This document shows, piece by piece, positions 28,664-35,705 of a stretch of 35,705 bases of DNA (within the stretch, counting starts at the first letter, position 1; every line of letters starts with the position of its first letter). Under the pieces are notes generated by a model that made no database searches, was not told where the DNA came from, and saw only the letters and a program-made list of their open reading frames with translations. Source of the stretch: Desertihabitans aurantiacus (GTDB lineage Bacteria; Actinomycetota; Actinomycetes; Propionibacteriales; Propionibacteriaceae); NCBI RefSeq assembly GCF_003344635.1, contig NZ_QPKK01000010.1:1-35705 (forward strand), written 5' to 3'. The position numbers were made by a program, and so were the translations under genes.

Positions 28664-28866
28664 GCTCGCCCTTCGACAGGCTCAGGGCGCTTCGAGCCGG
28701 GTCAGGCGCAACCGCTCAGCTCGGCCGCGGCAACGACCCGGTCGTCCGTGCTCGCCCTTCGACAGGCTCAGGGCGCTTGGACCCGGGTCGGGCGCAACCG
28801 CTCAGCTCGGCCGGCGGCGCTGACCCGGTCGGCGTCCGCGCTCGCCCTCCGACGAGCTCAGGGCGT
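28664..28866 (-). repeat. Tandem REP-like array between serA and the HNH gene
   Basis: GCTCGCCCTTCGACAGGC begins at 28664 and 28750, and a diverged copy starts at 28840 (periods 86 and 90). The first two units share about 70% or more over their whole length, including GGCGCAACCGCTCAGCTCGGCC. The core on the minus strand is CGCCCTGAGC..GTCGAAGGGCGAGC, with CGCCCT/AGGGCG able to pair. The gene-free stretch 28517-28880 is mostly this array. The copy nearest serA starts about 15 bases after its stop. Confidence 0.85.
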
Positions 28867-28880
28867 CGGGGCGGCGCGGG

Positions 28881-30077
28881 TCAGCAGCCGATGGTGGTGA
28901 GGCGGACCGTCTCGGGGAGGGCGACGAGCTCCTCGATCATCGGGGCCGGCAGCGGGCTGGCGACGTCGGTGACGACGTAGCCGAGCTCGCCGCGGGTGGA
29001 GAGCACCTGGCGGTCGATGTTGACCTGGTGGTTGCCCAGGACCGTGTTGAGGCGGGCCAGCACACCGGGGACGTTGCGGTGCAGGTGCAGGATCCGGGCG
29101 TGCGGCACCTGGTCGTCGATCTGCACCGACGGCAGGTTGACGCTCATCACGGTGGCCCCCGTGGCGGCGTAGTCGCGCAGCTTCCCGGCGACGAACCGGC
29201 CGATGTCGATCTGCGCCTCCTCGGTCGAGCCGCCCACGTGCGGGGTCAGGATCACGTTGGGGATGCCCTGCAGGCTGGAGACGAACGGGTCGCCGGCCGA
29301 CTTCGGCTCGGTCGGGAAGACGTCGACCGCGGCACCGGCGATGTGGCCACTGAGCAGCCGCTCGCGCAGCGCCTCGTGGTCGACGACGATCCCGCGGCAC
29401 AGGTTGAGGAACAGGCTGCGCGGACGCATCTGGTCGAACTGCTCCGCGCCGAACAGCCCCGCGTTGCCGGGACGCCCGTCCACGTGCAGCGAGACCGTCT
29501 CCACCTTCGACAGCAGCTCCTCGAGGCTGTCGCAGCGCCGGGCGTTGCCCAGCGCGAGCTTGTCGACGACGTCGTAGAAGTAGACCTGCATGCCCAGCGC
29601 CTCGGCCACCACCGACAGCTGGCTGCCGATGTTGCCGTAGCCGACGATGCCCAGCGTGCGACCCCGCACCTCGTGCGAGCCCTTCGCCGACTTGTCCCAC
29701 ACGCCGGCGTGCAGCGAGGCGTTCTTGTCGGTGAGGTGGCGGGCCATCGCGATGATCTCGGCGATCGCCAGCTCGACCACGCTGCGGGTGTTGGAGAACG
29801 GCGCGTTGAAGACCGGGGTGCCCGCGCGGCTGGCGGCGTCCAGGTCGATCTGGTTGGTGCCGATGCAGAAGGCACCGACGGCGGTCAGCCGCGTCTCGGC
29901 GAACACCCGCGCGGTCAGCTGGGTCTTGGACCGGATGCCGAGCAGGTCGACCCCCTGCAGCGCCTCGATCAGCTCGTCCTCGTCCATCGCCCCACGGGCG
30001 GTGCTCACCTCGATGGAGCGTTCCTCCAGCAGACGGTTCGCCTCGGGGTGGATGTTCTCCAGCAGCAGCGCGCGCAC
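28881..30077 (-). CDS. serA: D-3-Phosphoglycerate dehydrogenase with ACT domain
   Basis: A 398-residue enzyme that oxidises 3-phosphoglycerate to 3-phosphohydroxypyruvate, the first step of serine synthesis. It has the NAD motif GIVGYGNIGSQL (146-151 core), FCIGTNQIDLDAA, NAPFSNTRSVVELAIAEI, LCRGIVVDHEAL, and TPHVGGSTEEAQ (catalytic His). The last 75 residues are an ACT domain (ILHLHRNVPGVLARLNTVLGNHQVNI) for serine control. This is the shorter E. coli-like layout, without the extra ASB domain of mycobacterial SerA. GTG 30077 follows TACACT by 7 bases, so it is probably leaderless. REP-like repeats lie right after the stop. Confidence 0.95.
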   Translation of the reverse strand: MRALLLENIHPEANRLLEERSIEVSTARGAMDEDELIEALQGVDLLGIRSKTQLTARVFAETRLTAVGAFCIGTNQIDLDAASRAGTPVFNAPFSNTRSVVELAIAEIIAMARHLTDKNASLHAGVWDKSAKGSHEVRGRTLGIVGYGNIGSQLSVVAEALGMQVYFYDVVDKLALGNARRCDSLEELLSKVETVSLHVDGRPGNAGLFGAEQFDQMRPRSLFLNLCRGIVVDHEALRERLLSGHIAGAAVDVFPTEPKSAGDPFVSSLQGIPNVILTPHVGGSTEEAQIDIGRFVAGKLRDYAATGATVMSVNLPSVQIDDQVPHARILHLHRNVPGVLARLNTVLGNHQVNIDRQVLSTRGELGYVVTDVASPLPAPMIEELVALPETVRLTTIGC

Positions 30078-30084
30078 GGCCGCC

Positions 30085-30090
30085 AGTGTA
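30085..30090 (-). promoter_or_regulatory. -10 box of leaderless serA
   Basis: TACACT on the minus strand, 7 bases before GTG 30077. Confidence 0.5.
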
Positions 30091-30144
30091 GGAACCAGAC
30101 CCAGGGCCTGCGGCCGCCGTCCAGCGACTGGCCCTCGGGGCCGC

Positions 30145-31266
30145 TCAGGCCAGCGAGTCCAGCGTCCGGCGGGCCAGCCCGAACGACAACGTCATGCCGA
30201 TCCCCGACGTCACGCCGACCACCCGGACGCCCGGCGCGGTCTCGAGGTCCAGCAGCGGCGCCACCGGTGAGTAGGCGTAGACGCCCTGCCACCGCTCGAT
30301 GACGTCGAACCGCGCCCCCAGCAGCCGACCGGCCGCCCCCACCAGCAGCACCGAGGTCGCCTCTGACAGGAAGGGCCGCACGGTCGGGCCGTAGGCGTGG
30401 GAGTCGCCGAGCACGAAGCTGCCGTCGGGGAGCTGGGTCGTCATGACGTTCGCCCCGACAGCGAGCAGCTCCGGCGTCGCCGACTCCACCTCCGCACGCA
30501 GGGCCGCGCTGGAGGGCTGGGCGGTGAAGGCGTCGTAGCGCAGCATCGAGGTGGCGCTCAGCACCGCCGGGCCGATGGTGGGCTGCCCACCCGACCAGAG
30601 CCCCCGGGCCATCTCCAGGCTGCACCGGGTGATCTGGTGCTCCTCGGCCAGCGCCGGCAGCAGCTGGTCGACGTCGTGGCCCACGCAGACGAGCACCTGC
30701 CGCGCCCGCACCGGCCCCCGCGTGGTGTGCACGACGCCGGGCTCCACCCCGGTCACCGCGGTCCGCCAGCGCACCTCACCGTCGGGCTGGTCGTCCACCC
30801 AGGACGCCAGCGCGGCCACCGTGACCCGCGGGTCCACCCGCAGGTCGGCGGCGAGGAAGGCCCCGCCGACCAGGTCGTCCGCACCGCAGCCGTCCAGGCG
30901 ACGGCGGGTCTCGGCCGCTGACAGCACGGTCACCGAGGCGTCGTCGCGGGAGGCCGCCAGCTCCTCCAGCACGGCGAGCTCGGTCGGCGTCCGGGCCACC
31001 GCCACCGCCCCCACCTCGCCGGCCCAGAAGCCCACCGCCTCGGACGCCTCCAGCCAGCCCTCACGCGAGCGCAGCCCCAGCTCGCGCAGCTCACCGCTCT
31101 GGGCGGTGATGCAGATGTGGCCGAAGTTGCGCACGGAGGCCCCGACCGCCTCGGCGTCCCGGTCGAGCACCGTCACCGACATGCCCCGCCGCAGAGCCGT
31201 CACCGCGTGCGCCATCCCGACCACACCGGCGCCCACCACCACCAGGTCGCGCTGCTCCTCCGTCAC
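30145..31266 (-). CDS. FAD-dependent oxidoreductase, TIGR03364 (HpnW-like) family
   Basis: A 373-residue DAO-family flavoprotein. The FAD Rossmann motif is VVVGAGVVGMAHAVTALRRGMSVTVLDRD (GxGxxG at 12-17). Family marks are VGASVRNFGHICITAQSG, GVVHTTRGPVRARQVLVCVGHD and the C-terminal VVGVTSGIGMTLSFGLA. The RNFGH motif points to the TIGR03364 group, which is usually found with phosphonatase-like genes and is proposed to oxidise an aminophosphonate. No phosphonate gene is present here, so the substrate is unsure; a general amine or amino-acid oxidase is the alternative. GTG 31266 is favoured (CAGGAT 7 bases upstream); ATG 31275 and 31302 are other options. Confidence 0.82.
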   Translation of the reverse strand: MTEEQRDLVVVGAGVVGMAHAVTALRRGMSVTVLDRDAEAVGASVRNFGHICITAQSGELRELGLRSREGWLEASEAVGFWAGEVGAVAVARTPTELAVLEELAASRDDASVTVLSAAETRRRLDGCGADDLVGGAFLAADLRVDPRVTVAALASWVDDQPDGEVRWRTAVTGVEPGVVHTTRGPVRARQVLVCVGHDVDQLLPALAEEHQITRCSLEMARGLWSGGQPTIGPAVLSATSMLRYDAFTAQPSSAALRAEVESATPELLAVGANVMTTQLPDGSFVLGDSHAYGPTVRPFLSEATSVLLVGAAGRLLGARFDVIERWQGVYAYSPVAPLLDLETAPGVRVVGVTSGIGMTLSFGLARRTLDSLA

Positions 31267-31350
31267 GCGACGCATCCTGCTGGCGACGCCCGCGGACGGC
31301 AAGCCTCAGATTCCGGACGCCACGGCCGCCGCCGCCCGGCCGGGCGACGG

Positions 31351-31356
31351 CACAAT
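31351..31356 (+). promoter_or_regulatory. -10 box of leaderless FUSC-like gene
   Basis: CACAAT, 6 bases before ATG 31363. Confidence 0.45.
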
Positions 31357-31362
31357 GACGCC

Positions 31363-32493
31363 ATGAGCCGTCACCCCGCCCTCCGGGTCGTCCTGCGGGC
31401 CTACGACGCCAGCGAGCGCACCGCACGACGCGGTACCGCCAGCCTCGCCCGGCGCGCCCGACGGCTGCGCTACCGCTCGTTCCTCATCGCCCAGTGCGCC
31501 GTCACCGCGGGCCTGGCCTACCTGGTGGCCAACCGGCTGCTCGGCCACCCGCTGCCGATCTTCGCCCCGGTGGCGGCCATCGTCTGCCTCGGCTTCTCCT
31601 TCGGGCAGCGGTTCAGCCGGGCCATCGAGATGGCGGTCGGGGTGGCGCTGGGGGTGGCGATGGGCGACGTGTTCGTCCTCGTGTTCGGCACCGGGCCGGT
31701 GCAGATCACGGTGGTGGCGGCGCTGGCGATGGCGGTGGCGACCCTGGTCGGCGCCCGCAACCTCATGATCACCCAGGCCGGTGTGCAGTCCTCGATCGTC
31801 GTGGTGCTGGCGGCCGGCGCGGAGCCGGGCGTGGACCGCTGGCTGGACGCCGTGGTCGGCTGCGCACTCGCCCTCGTCGTCACCACGGTGGCGCCGTCGG
31901 CCCCGCTCATCCGGCCGCGGCTGCTGGTGGCCGAGGCTCTGCAGGAGGTGGCCGGGACGCTCAGCGCGGCCCGCACCGCGCTGACCAGCACCGACCTGCA
32001 GCTGGCCGAGGAGGTGCTCGACCGGGCCCGGCGCAGCGAGCAGCACCTGTCGGCGATCGAGGAGGCCAACCGGGAGGGGATGGCGGTGGTGCGCTACTCC
32101 CCCTTCTTCGGCCGGCGCCGCAACGAGGTGCAGAACATCGCCGCGCTCTACCAGCCGCTGGACCGGCTGATGCGCAACCTCCGCGTGCTCACCCGACGCA
32201 CCGCGGTGGCGGTCTTCCACGGCCAGCGACCGCCCGAGGCCTATCTCGCGCTGCTCGACGAGCTGGTCGAGGTGGTGGAGTGGATGGCCGGTGAGCTCTA
32301 CGAGCGCCGGCTGCCGACCGCCGCTCAGAAGCGGCTCGTGCGGCTCGGCCAGCACACCGGCGACGCCGGGCTCAACACCAGCCTCTCCAACATCGTGGTG
32401 CTGGCCCAGATCCGCTCGATGACGGTCGACCTGCTGGAGCTGACCGGGCTGTCCTACGCCGACGCCCGCGACCTCATCCCCGAACCCGCGTGA
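31363..32493 (+). CDS. FUSC/aromatic-acid-exporter-like membrane protein
   Basis: A 376-residue protein. After a basic N-terminus come about six hydrophobic helices (about 42-180: FLIAQCAVTAGLAYLVANRLL, LPIFAPVAAIVCLGFSFG, MAVGVALGVAMGDVFVLVFG, ITVVAALAMAVATLVG, SSIVVVLAAG, WLDAVVGCALALVVTTVAP). A long helical cytoplasmic part follows (about 185-376). This is the half-size FUSC/ArAE pattern (DUF939-like), with the GVALGVAMGD motif typical of the family. Transport of aromatic acids is known only for some members. ATG 31363 fits the leaderless pattern. It converges on the SpoIID gene with only 3 bases between stops and no visible terminator. Confidence 0.8.
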   Translation: MSRHPALRVVLRAYDASERTARRGTASLARRARRLRYRSFLIAQCAVTAGLAYLVANRLLGHPLPIFAPVAAIVCLGFSFGQRFSRAIEMAVGVALGVAMGDVFVLVFGTGPVQITVVAALAMAVATLVGARNLMITQAGVQSSIVVVLAAGAEPGVDRWLDAVVGCALALVVTTVAPSAPLIRPRLLVAEALQEVAGTLSAARTALTSTDLQLAEEVLDRARRSEQHLSAIEEANREGMAVVRYSPFFGRRRNEVQNIAALYQPLDRLMRNLRVLTRRTAVAVFHGQRPPEAYLALLDELVEVVEWMAGELYERRLPTAAQKRLVRLGQHTGDAGLNTSLSNIVVLAQIRSMTVDLLELTGLSYADARDLIPEPA

Positions 32494-32496
32494 GGA

Positions 32497-34527
32497 TCAG
32501 CGGTAGCGCACCGTCGCCTTGCCCGACTTCCAGGTGATGGTGCCGCCCTCGAACCGGCTCACCCGCGAACCCCCGGGGCCGGCCTCCTCGGTGCCCAGCG
32601 GCAGCCCCAGCCGGGACTTCTCCGCGCCGAGCTGGCGGTAGCGCTCGTCGATCTTGCCGTAGGTCTCGCGCACCCGGTGGTCGACCCAGAACCAGGTGCC
32701 GGTGGTGAAGCGCTGCACCGGGACGCCCTTGGTCGCGCTGCGGGTCTCGGGGCCGGTGGGCACCCCACGGTGGCGCTGCTCGGACGCCGAGAGCCGGTTC
32801 CAGTGCCCGCCGAAGCCGCCGATCAGCGGCACCGCCCGGCCGCCCTGCCAGAACGCCCACCCCTTGCTGAACCGCTGCACCGGCGTCCGCAGCGTCGCGT
32901 GGGCGACCTCCTCCCCGGCCGGGACACCGAGGGTGTCACGCAGCCGGGCGTCGTCGCGGTAGGAGCGCCAGAACCCGTCGCGGACGACCCGGGCGCCGGT
33001 CGGGCCGGTGAAGATGATGGCGCCGTTCTCGAACCGGCTGATCCGCGAACCGTGCGGGCCCGCCTCCTCGTCGCTGACCGGGAACCGCAGCCGCGACTCG
33101 GCGGTGCCGAGCGCCCGGTAGCGGTCGCGGATCCGGCCGACGGTCCAGTAGGCGTCGGTGCGCGGGGAGGAGAACAGGGTGTGCCGGGAGAACTCGCGCA
33201 TCCGCCCGTCGGCGACGTCGCGCTCGGCCGCGGTGGGGCGTCCGAGTGGGCCGTCCGCGCCGCCGGTCTGCTGCCAGCGCCGGTCGATCGCGGTGGCGGT
33301 CGGCACCACCCGCAGCAGGTCCGAGCGCAACCCGAACCGGCCGCGGAAGGTGGCACCGGAGACGGTGACGCTGCTCTTGCTGCCGACCACCCGGAGCGAG
33401 CGGACCCGGCCGCCCCAGCTGCCGGCACCATCCCGGGCGGTGACCTGCAGCTCGCGCACCGTGCCGACCTGCGGCCAGGCCGCGGCGAGCTGGCGGGCGG
33501 TCAGGGTGACCTTCCAGGCCTGGGACTGCACCACGCCGTCGTAGGGGTCCTTGCGGGCGGTCAGGTAGGGGTGGTCGCCGCGAGCGGTGTGCCCACCGTT
33601 GGAGGCCGAGAACTGGGTCAGCGCCACCTCGCCGCGGTAGCTGACGACGTAGCGGGAGGTGCCCTGGACGGCCGCGGTGCCGCCGCTGGTCTCGTGGCTG
33701 GTCCTCCGGCCCGAGACGGTGGTGGCGACGCCCTTGTAGACCTGGCAGGCGGTGGTGTCGCAGACGTCGTAGCCGCTGGTGCTGCTGTGCTCGCGCAGCC
33801 GTACCGCGTAGCTGCGGGCGGCGACGGCCTGCGCCCGGACGGCCTCACCGTGCCAGGACGTCGGCATCTCCGCCGGGACGACGCCGCGCAGGTAGAGCTC
33901 GAGGTCGACGGTGTTGACGGTGCGGGCGCCACTGCCGGAGGCGATCAGCCCGACCCGGCCGCGGTACTCGGTGGTGCGTCCGCCGGGCAGCACCACCGAG
34001 ACCACGTCGTCGGAGGTGTCGAACTGCCAGGGCCGGGACGCCGACAGCCCGGGGGCGTGCCGCTTCCAGGCGCCGCCCCTGGCCCGCCGCTCCAGCACGA
34101 AGGACGACCCGCTGCGGCGCACCCGCCACTCGGCGTAGGACGACCCGGTGGGCAGCGTGGCGTACTTCCTGGCCTTCGGCTCGTAGAGCCGCAGCCCCTT
34201 CTCGGCCAGCACCTGCAGGCTCGCGTCGGTGTCGGCGGTCAGCCAGACGCGGATGCTGGAGGCGTCCAGCCGGGTGATGGTGGTGCCCGGGTAGTAGAAG
34301 CCGAGGATCTCCCGCCAGTGCAGACCCTGGCGGGCCGCGCCGTAGGCGCCCCACTGCGACATGCCCCAGCCGTGGCCGTAGCCGCTGCCCTCGATCTGGA
34401 AGCTGCCGTCGCGGACGGCGACGGCGTCGTCGGCGCGGGCGGGTGACCACCCGGTCAGCAGCAGCGCGAGGCCGACCGCGGTGGTGGTCAGGGCACGCAC
34501 CCACGCAGCTGCACGTCTGGCGGTCAT
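32497..34527 (-). CDS. Secreted SpoIID/LytB-domain protein with LGFP repeats
   Basis: A 676-residue exported protein. The signal peptide is MTARRAAAWVRALTTTAVGLALLL with a likely cut after ARA (about 32). An SpoIID/LytB domain follows (about 45-400: GSGYGHGWGMSQWGAYGAA, ELYLRGVVPAEMPTSWHGEAVRAQAVAARSYA, YDVCDTTACQVYKG). The C-terminal 250 residues hold about five LGFP-like repeats (GPLGRPTAAE, RLRFPVSDEEAGPHGSRISRFENGAIIF, LGLPLGTEEAGPGGSRVSRFEGGTITW), which bind wall glycan. SpoIID in Bacillus is a lytic transglycosylase; here it is probably a wall-remodelling enzyme, not a sporulation protein. ATG 34527 has GGGAGAAG upstream. Confidence 0.92.
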   Translation of the reverse strand: MTARRAAAWVRALTTTAVGLALLLTGWSPARADDAVAVRDGSFQIEGSGYGHGWGMSQWGAYGAARQGLHWREILGFYYPGTTITRLDASSIRVWLTADTDASLQVLAEKGLRLYEPKARKYATLPTGSSYAEWRVRRSGSSFVLERRARGGAWKRHAPGLSASRPWQFDTSDDVVSVVLPGGRTTEYRGRVGLIASGSGARTVNTVDLELYLRGVVPAEMPTSWHGEAVRAQAVAARSYAVRLREHSSTSGYDVCDTTACQVYKGVATTVSGRRTSHETSGGTAAVQGTSRYVVSYRGEVALTQFSASNGGHTARGDHPYLTARKDPYDGVVQSQAWKVTLTARQLAAAWPQVGTVRELQVTARDGAGSWGGRVRSLRVVGSKSSVTVSGATFRGRFGLRSDLLRVVPTATAIDRRWQQTGGADGPLGRPTAAERDVADGRMREFSRHTLFSSPRTDAYWTVGRIRDRYRALGTAESRLRFPVSDEEAGPHGSRISRFENGAIIFTGPTGARVVRDGFWRSYRDDARLRDTLGVPAGEEVAHATLRTPVQRFSKGWAFWQGGRAVPLIGGFGGHWNRLSASEQRHRGVPTGPETRSATKGVPVQRFTTGTWFWVDHRVRETYGKIDERYRQLGAEKSRLGLPLGTEEAGPGGSRVSRFEGGTITWKSGKATVRYR

Positions 34528-34715
34528 CGTCTTCTCCCGGCTCGTCCCCCGAACCGGGAGAAGCGTCCACCGGCCCGACCGCCGGCGCAAGAGCCGGCGA
34601 CGAACCCTCAGGGACAGGTCGAGACCAGCATCCACCGGCCCCGCTCGCAGGCCGACCGGGGCGCCAGCGAGGATGGGAGGTCCACGGCCCAGACGGACCC
34701 GACCGAGGAGGAACG

Positions 34716-35123
34716 ATGTCCGCATCCGGTGAGGTCGGCGACCTGCACGTCGCCACCGTCGTCATCAACGTCTCCGACATGGTCCGGGCCGTCGCCTTCT
34801 GGCGTGCGGCGCTGGGCTACGTGCCACGTGAGTCCGAGCTCGACCCGGAGTTCATGATGCTGGTCGACCCGCACTCGCGCCGGATCCCGGTGTCGCTGCA
34901 GCGCACCGACGACCGGCCGAGCCAGCCGGTGCGGGTGCACATCGACCTCTACACCTCGGAGCAGCAGCGCCACGTGGACCGGCTGCTCGCCCTCGGCGCG
35001 ACCCCGGTGGAGGACTGGCCCTACCCGCCGGAGGCCGATTTCGTCGTCCTGCGCGACCCCGACGGCAACGAGTTCTGCGTGATCGACCAGCCCGAGCTGA
35101 GCGTGATCACCCCGCACGAGTGA
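34716..35123 (+). CDS. VOC-superfamily (Glyoxalase_6-like) protein
   Basis: A 135-residue protein made of two beta-alpha-beta-beta-beta modules: LHVATVVINVSDMVRAVAFWRAALGYVPRE and VRVHIDLYTSEQQRHVDRLLALGATPVEDW, ending FVVLRDPDGNEFCVIDQPE. This matches the Glyoxalase_6-like VOC group of actinobacteria. The first metal-ligand position of glyoxalase I (His in the first strand) appears to be Ile/Asn, so it need not be a metalloenzyme. Function unknown. ATG 34716 follows GAGGAGGAACG. It stands alone between the SpoIID gene (divergent) and the gene at the window end. Confidence 0.85.
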   Translation: MSASGEVGDLHVATVVINVSDMVRAVAFWRAALGYVPRESELDPEFMMLVDPHSRRIPVSLQRTDDRPSQPVRVHIDLYTSEQQRHVDRLLALGATPVEDWPYPPEADFVVLRDPDGNEFCVIDQPELSVITPHE

Positions 35124-35147
35124 GGTCGTCTCCCCCGCTCCGCCCGG

Positions 35148-35705
35148 TCACTCCCAGCCCACCCGGACCAGGGAGGTGACGTCGAAGGGGTCGCTGCCGT
35201 GCTGGGCGGTGAGGAGCCCGGCCCCCTCGGGGGAGCCGGTCCACAGCGTCCGTCCCGGGCCGACCCAGCGGTCCCAGGCCCGGGCATAACCCTCGACCAG
35301 CCCGGCGTTGCGCCCGAGCACCGTCGGCACCGCGTGCCAGGCCTCCGCGGTGGACACCGCGCCGCCGGCCCCGACCCGCAGCAGCGCACGCCGGTCGGTG
35401 ACGGCACCCGGTACGCGGCGGCTGATGAGGTAGCGCGGGTCGAGCACCGGCCCGAGCGCCTCCTCCAGCGCGGCGGCGAACCGGGCCGAGTCCGCCGCAC
35501 CGACGCCGGTGAGCCGACAGCGGTACTCCCCCGCCGAGTCGACCTCCACCACGACGCCGTCCGCGCCTTCCGGGCTCAGCCCGGCGGCGTGCAGGCCGTC
35601 GGCCACCGCGGCGGCGACCTGGTGCACCGTGGTCGGCCGGCTGGCCGCCTCCAGGGTCAGCCGGCCCCGCCGCAGCAGCCGGGACGCCTGCAGCCCACCG
35701 GCCCC
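35148..35705 (-). CDS. C-terminal part of an unidentified protein (possibly helicase-associated)
   Basis: An open frame of 185 codons that runs off the window, so the start and most of the protein are missing. The codons before the GTG at 35627 stay open to the edge, so the true start is outside. The sequence has LGPVLDPRYLISR, HAVPTVLGRNAGLVEGYARAWDRWVGPG, LLTAQHGSDPFDVTSLVRVGWE. I recall similar C-terminal tails in actinobacterial helicase-like proteins, but this is not certain. No catalytic motif is visible. It converges on the VOC gene with 24 bases between stops. Confidence 0.6.
   Translation of the reverse strand, partial: GAGGLQASRLLRRGRLTLEAASRPTTVHQVAAAVADGLHAAGLSPEGADGVVVEVDSAGEYRCRLTGVGAADSARFAAALEEALGPVLDPRYLISRRVPGAVTDRRALLRVGAGGAVSTAEAWHAVPTVLGRNAGLVEGYARAWDRWVGPGRTLWTGSPEGAGLLTAQHGSDPFDVTSLVRVGWE

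Noticed and set aside
28545-28823. Small plus-strand ORFs with LRQAQGA-type peptides
   Set aside because: They are translations of the REP-like repeat, a known source of spurious proteins.
28664-28866. CRISPR array
   Set aside because: The units are near-identical across their full length with no unique spacers, there are under three units, and no cas genes are present.
26851-28866. Defence island built around the HNH gene and repeats
   Set aside because: No other defence-type gene is nearby; DUF222/HNH proteins are common, and neighbours are core metabolism.

Overview
The window is about 35.7 kb of very GC-rich chromosomal DNA. It looks like the core genome of a Gram-positive actinobacterium. 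Markers are WhiB1, a SigR/RsrA pair, a PdtaS-type sensor kinase, a fused Kgd-type 2-oxoglutarate enzyme, the ribosomal micro-protein bL37, GTG/TTG starts and TANNNT-type -10 boxes directly in front of start codons. A member of Propionibacteriales or a relative (Propionibacteriaceae/Nocardioidaceae) fits, but the genus cannot be fixed from the sequence alone. I see no prophage, insertion sequence, CRISPR array or obvious defence island.

Layout: (1) 1-5.7 kb, minus strand: lysA, hom-thrC-thrB (4-base overlaps) and the start of rho, i.e. lysine and threonine synthesis next to the transcription terminator Rho. (2) 5.8-12.5 kb, plus strand: tRNA-Arg(CCG), a GT87-like membrane glycosyltransferase, the long kgd gene and galK close behind it. 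(3) 12.4-16.3 kb: a GNAT gene, a three-gene polar amino-acid ABC importer and a small membrane protein. (4) 16.5-26.7 kb: whiB1, pdtaS, bL37, rsrA-sigR, aroQ, an alpha/beta hydrolase, an SRAP (HMCES/YedK) gene, a DoxX-like gene, aroA-rsgA, a methyltransferase and hisN. The set whiB1/pdtaS/rshA-sigH/SRAP/aroA/rsgA resembles a syntenic block of mycobacteria, with local insertions. (5) 26.8-35.7 kb: a DUF222/HNH gene, a tandem array of REP-like repeats, serA, an orphan TIGR03364-type FAD oxidoreductase, an FUSC-like membrane protein, a secreted SpoIID/LGFP wall protein, a VOC protein and the C-terminal end of an unidentified protein.

How the genes work together: lysA, hom, thrB, thrC, aroQ, aroA, hisN and serA serve amino-acid synthesis. 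kgd feeds the TCA branch. SigR/RsrA, WhiB1 and PdtaS are redox, iron-sulfur and two-component regulators. The most informative small-scale signals are: a SigR-type promoter (GGGAATA-N17-CGTT) that lies so far upstream of sigR that its transcript could encode an N-terminally extended SigR; the 24-residue bL37 gene; about ten genes that look leaderless; and a family of CCCTGAGC..GTCGAAGGG palindromes placed just after the stop codons of lysA and serA. I did not find a convincing new multi-gene system; most of the window is ordinary core genome.
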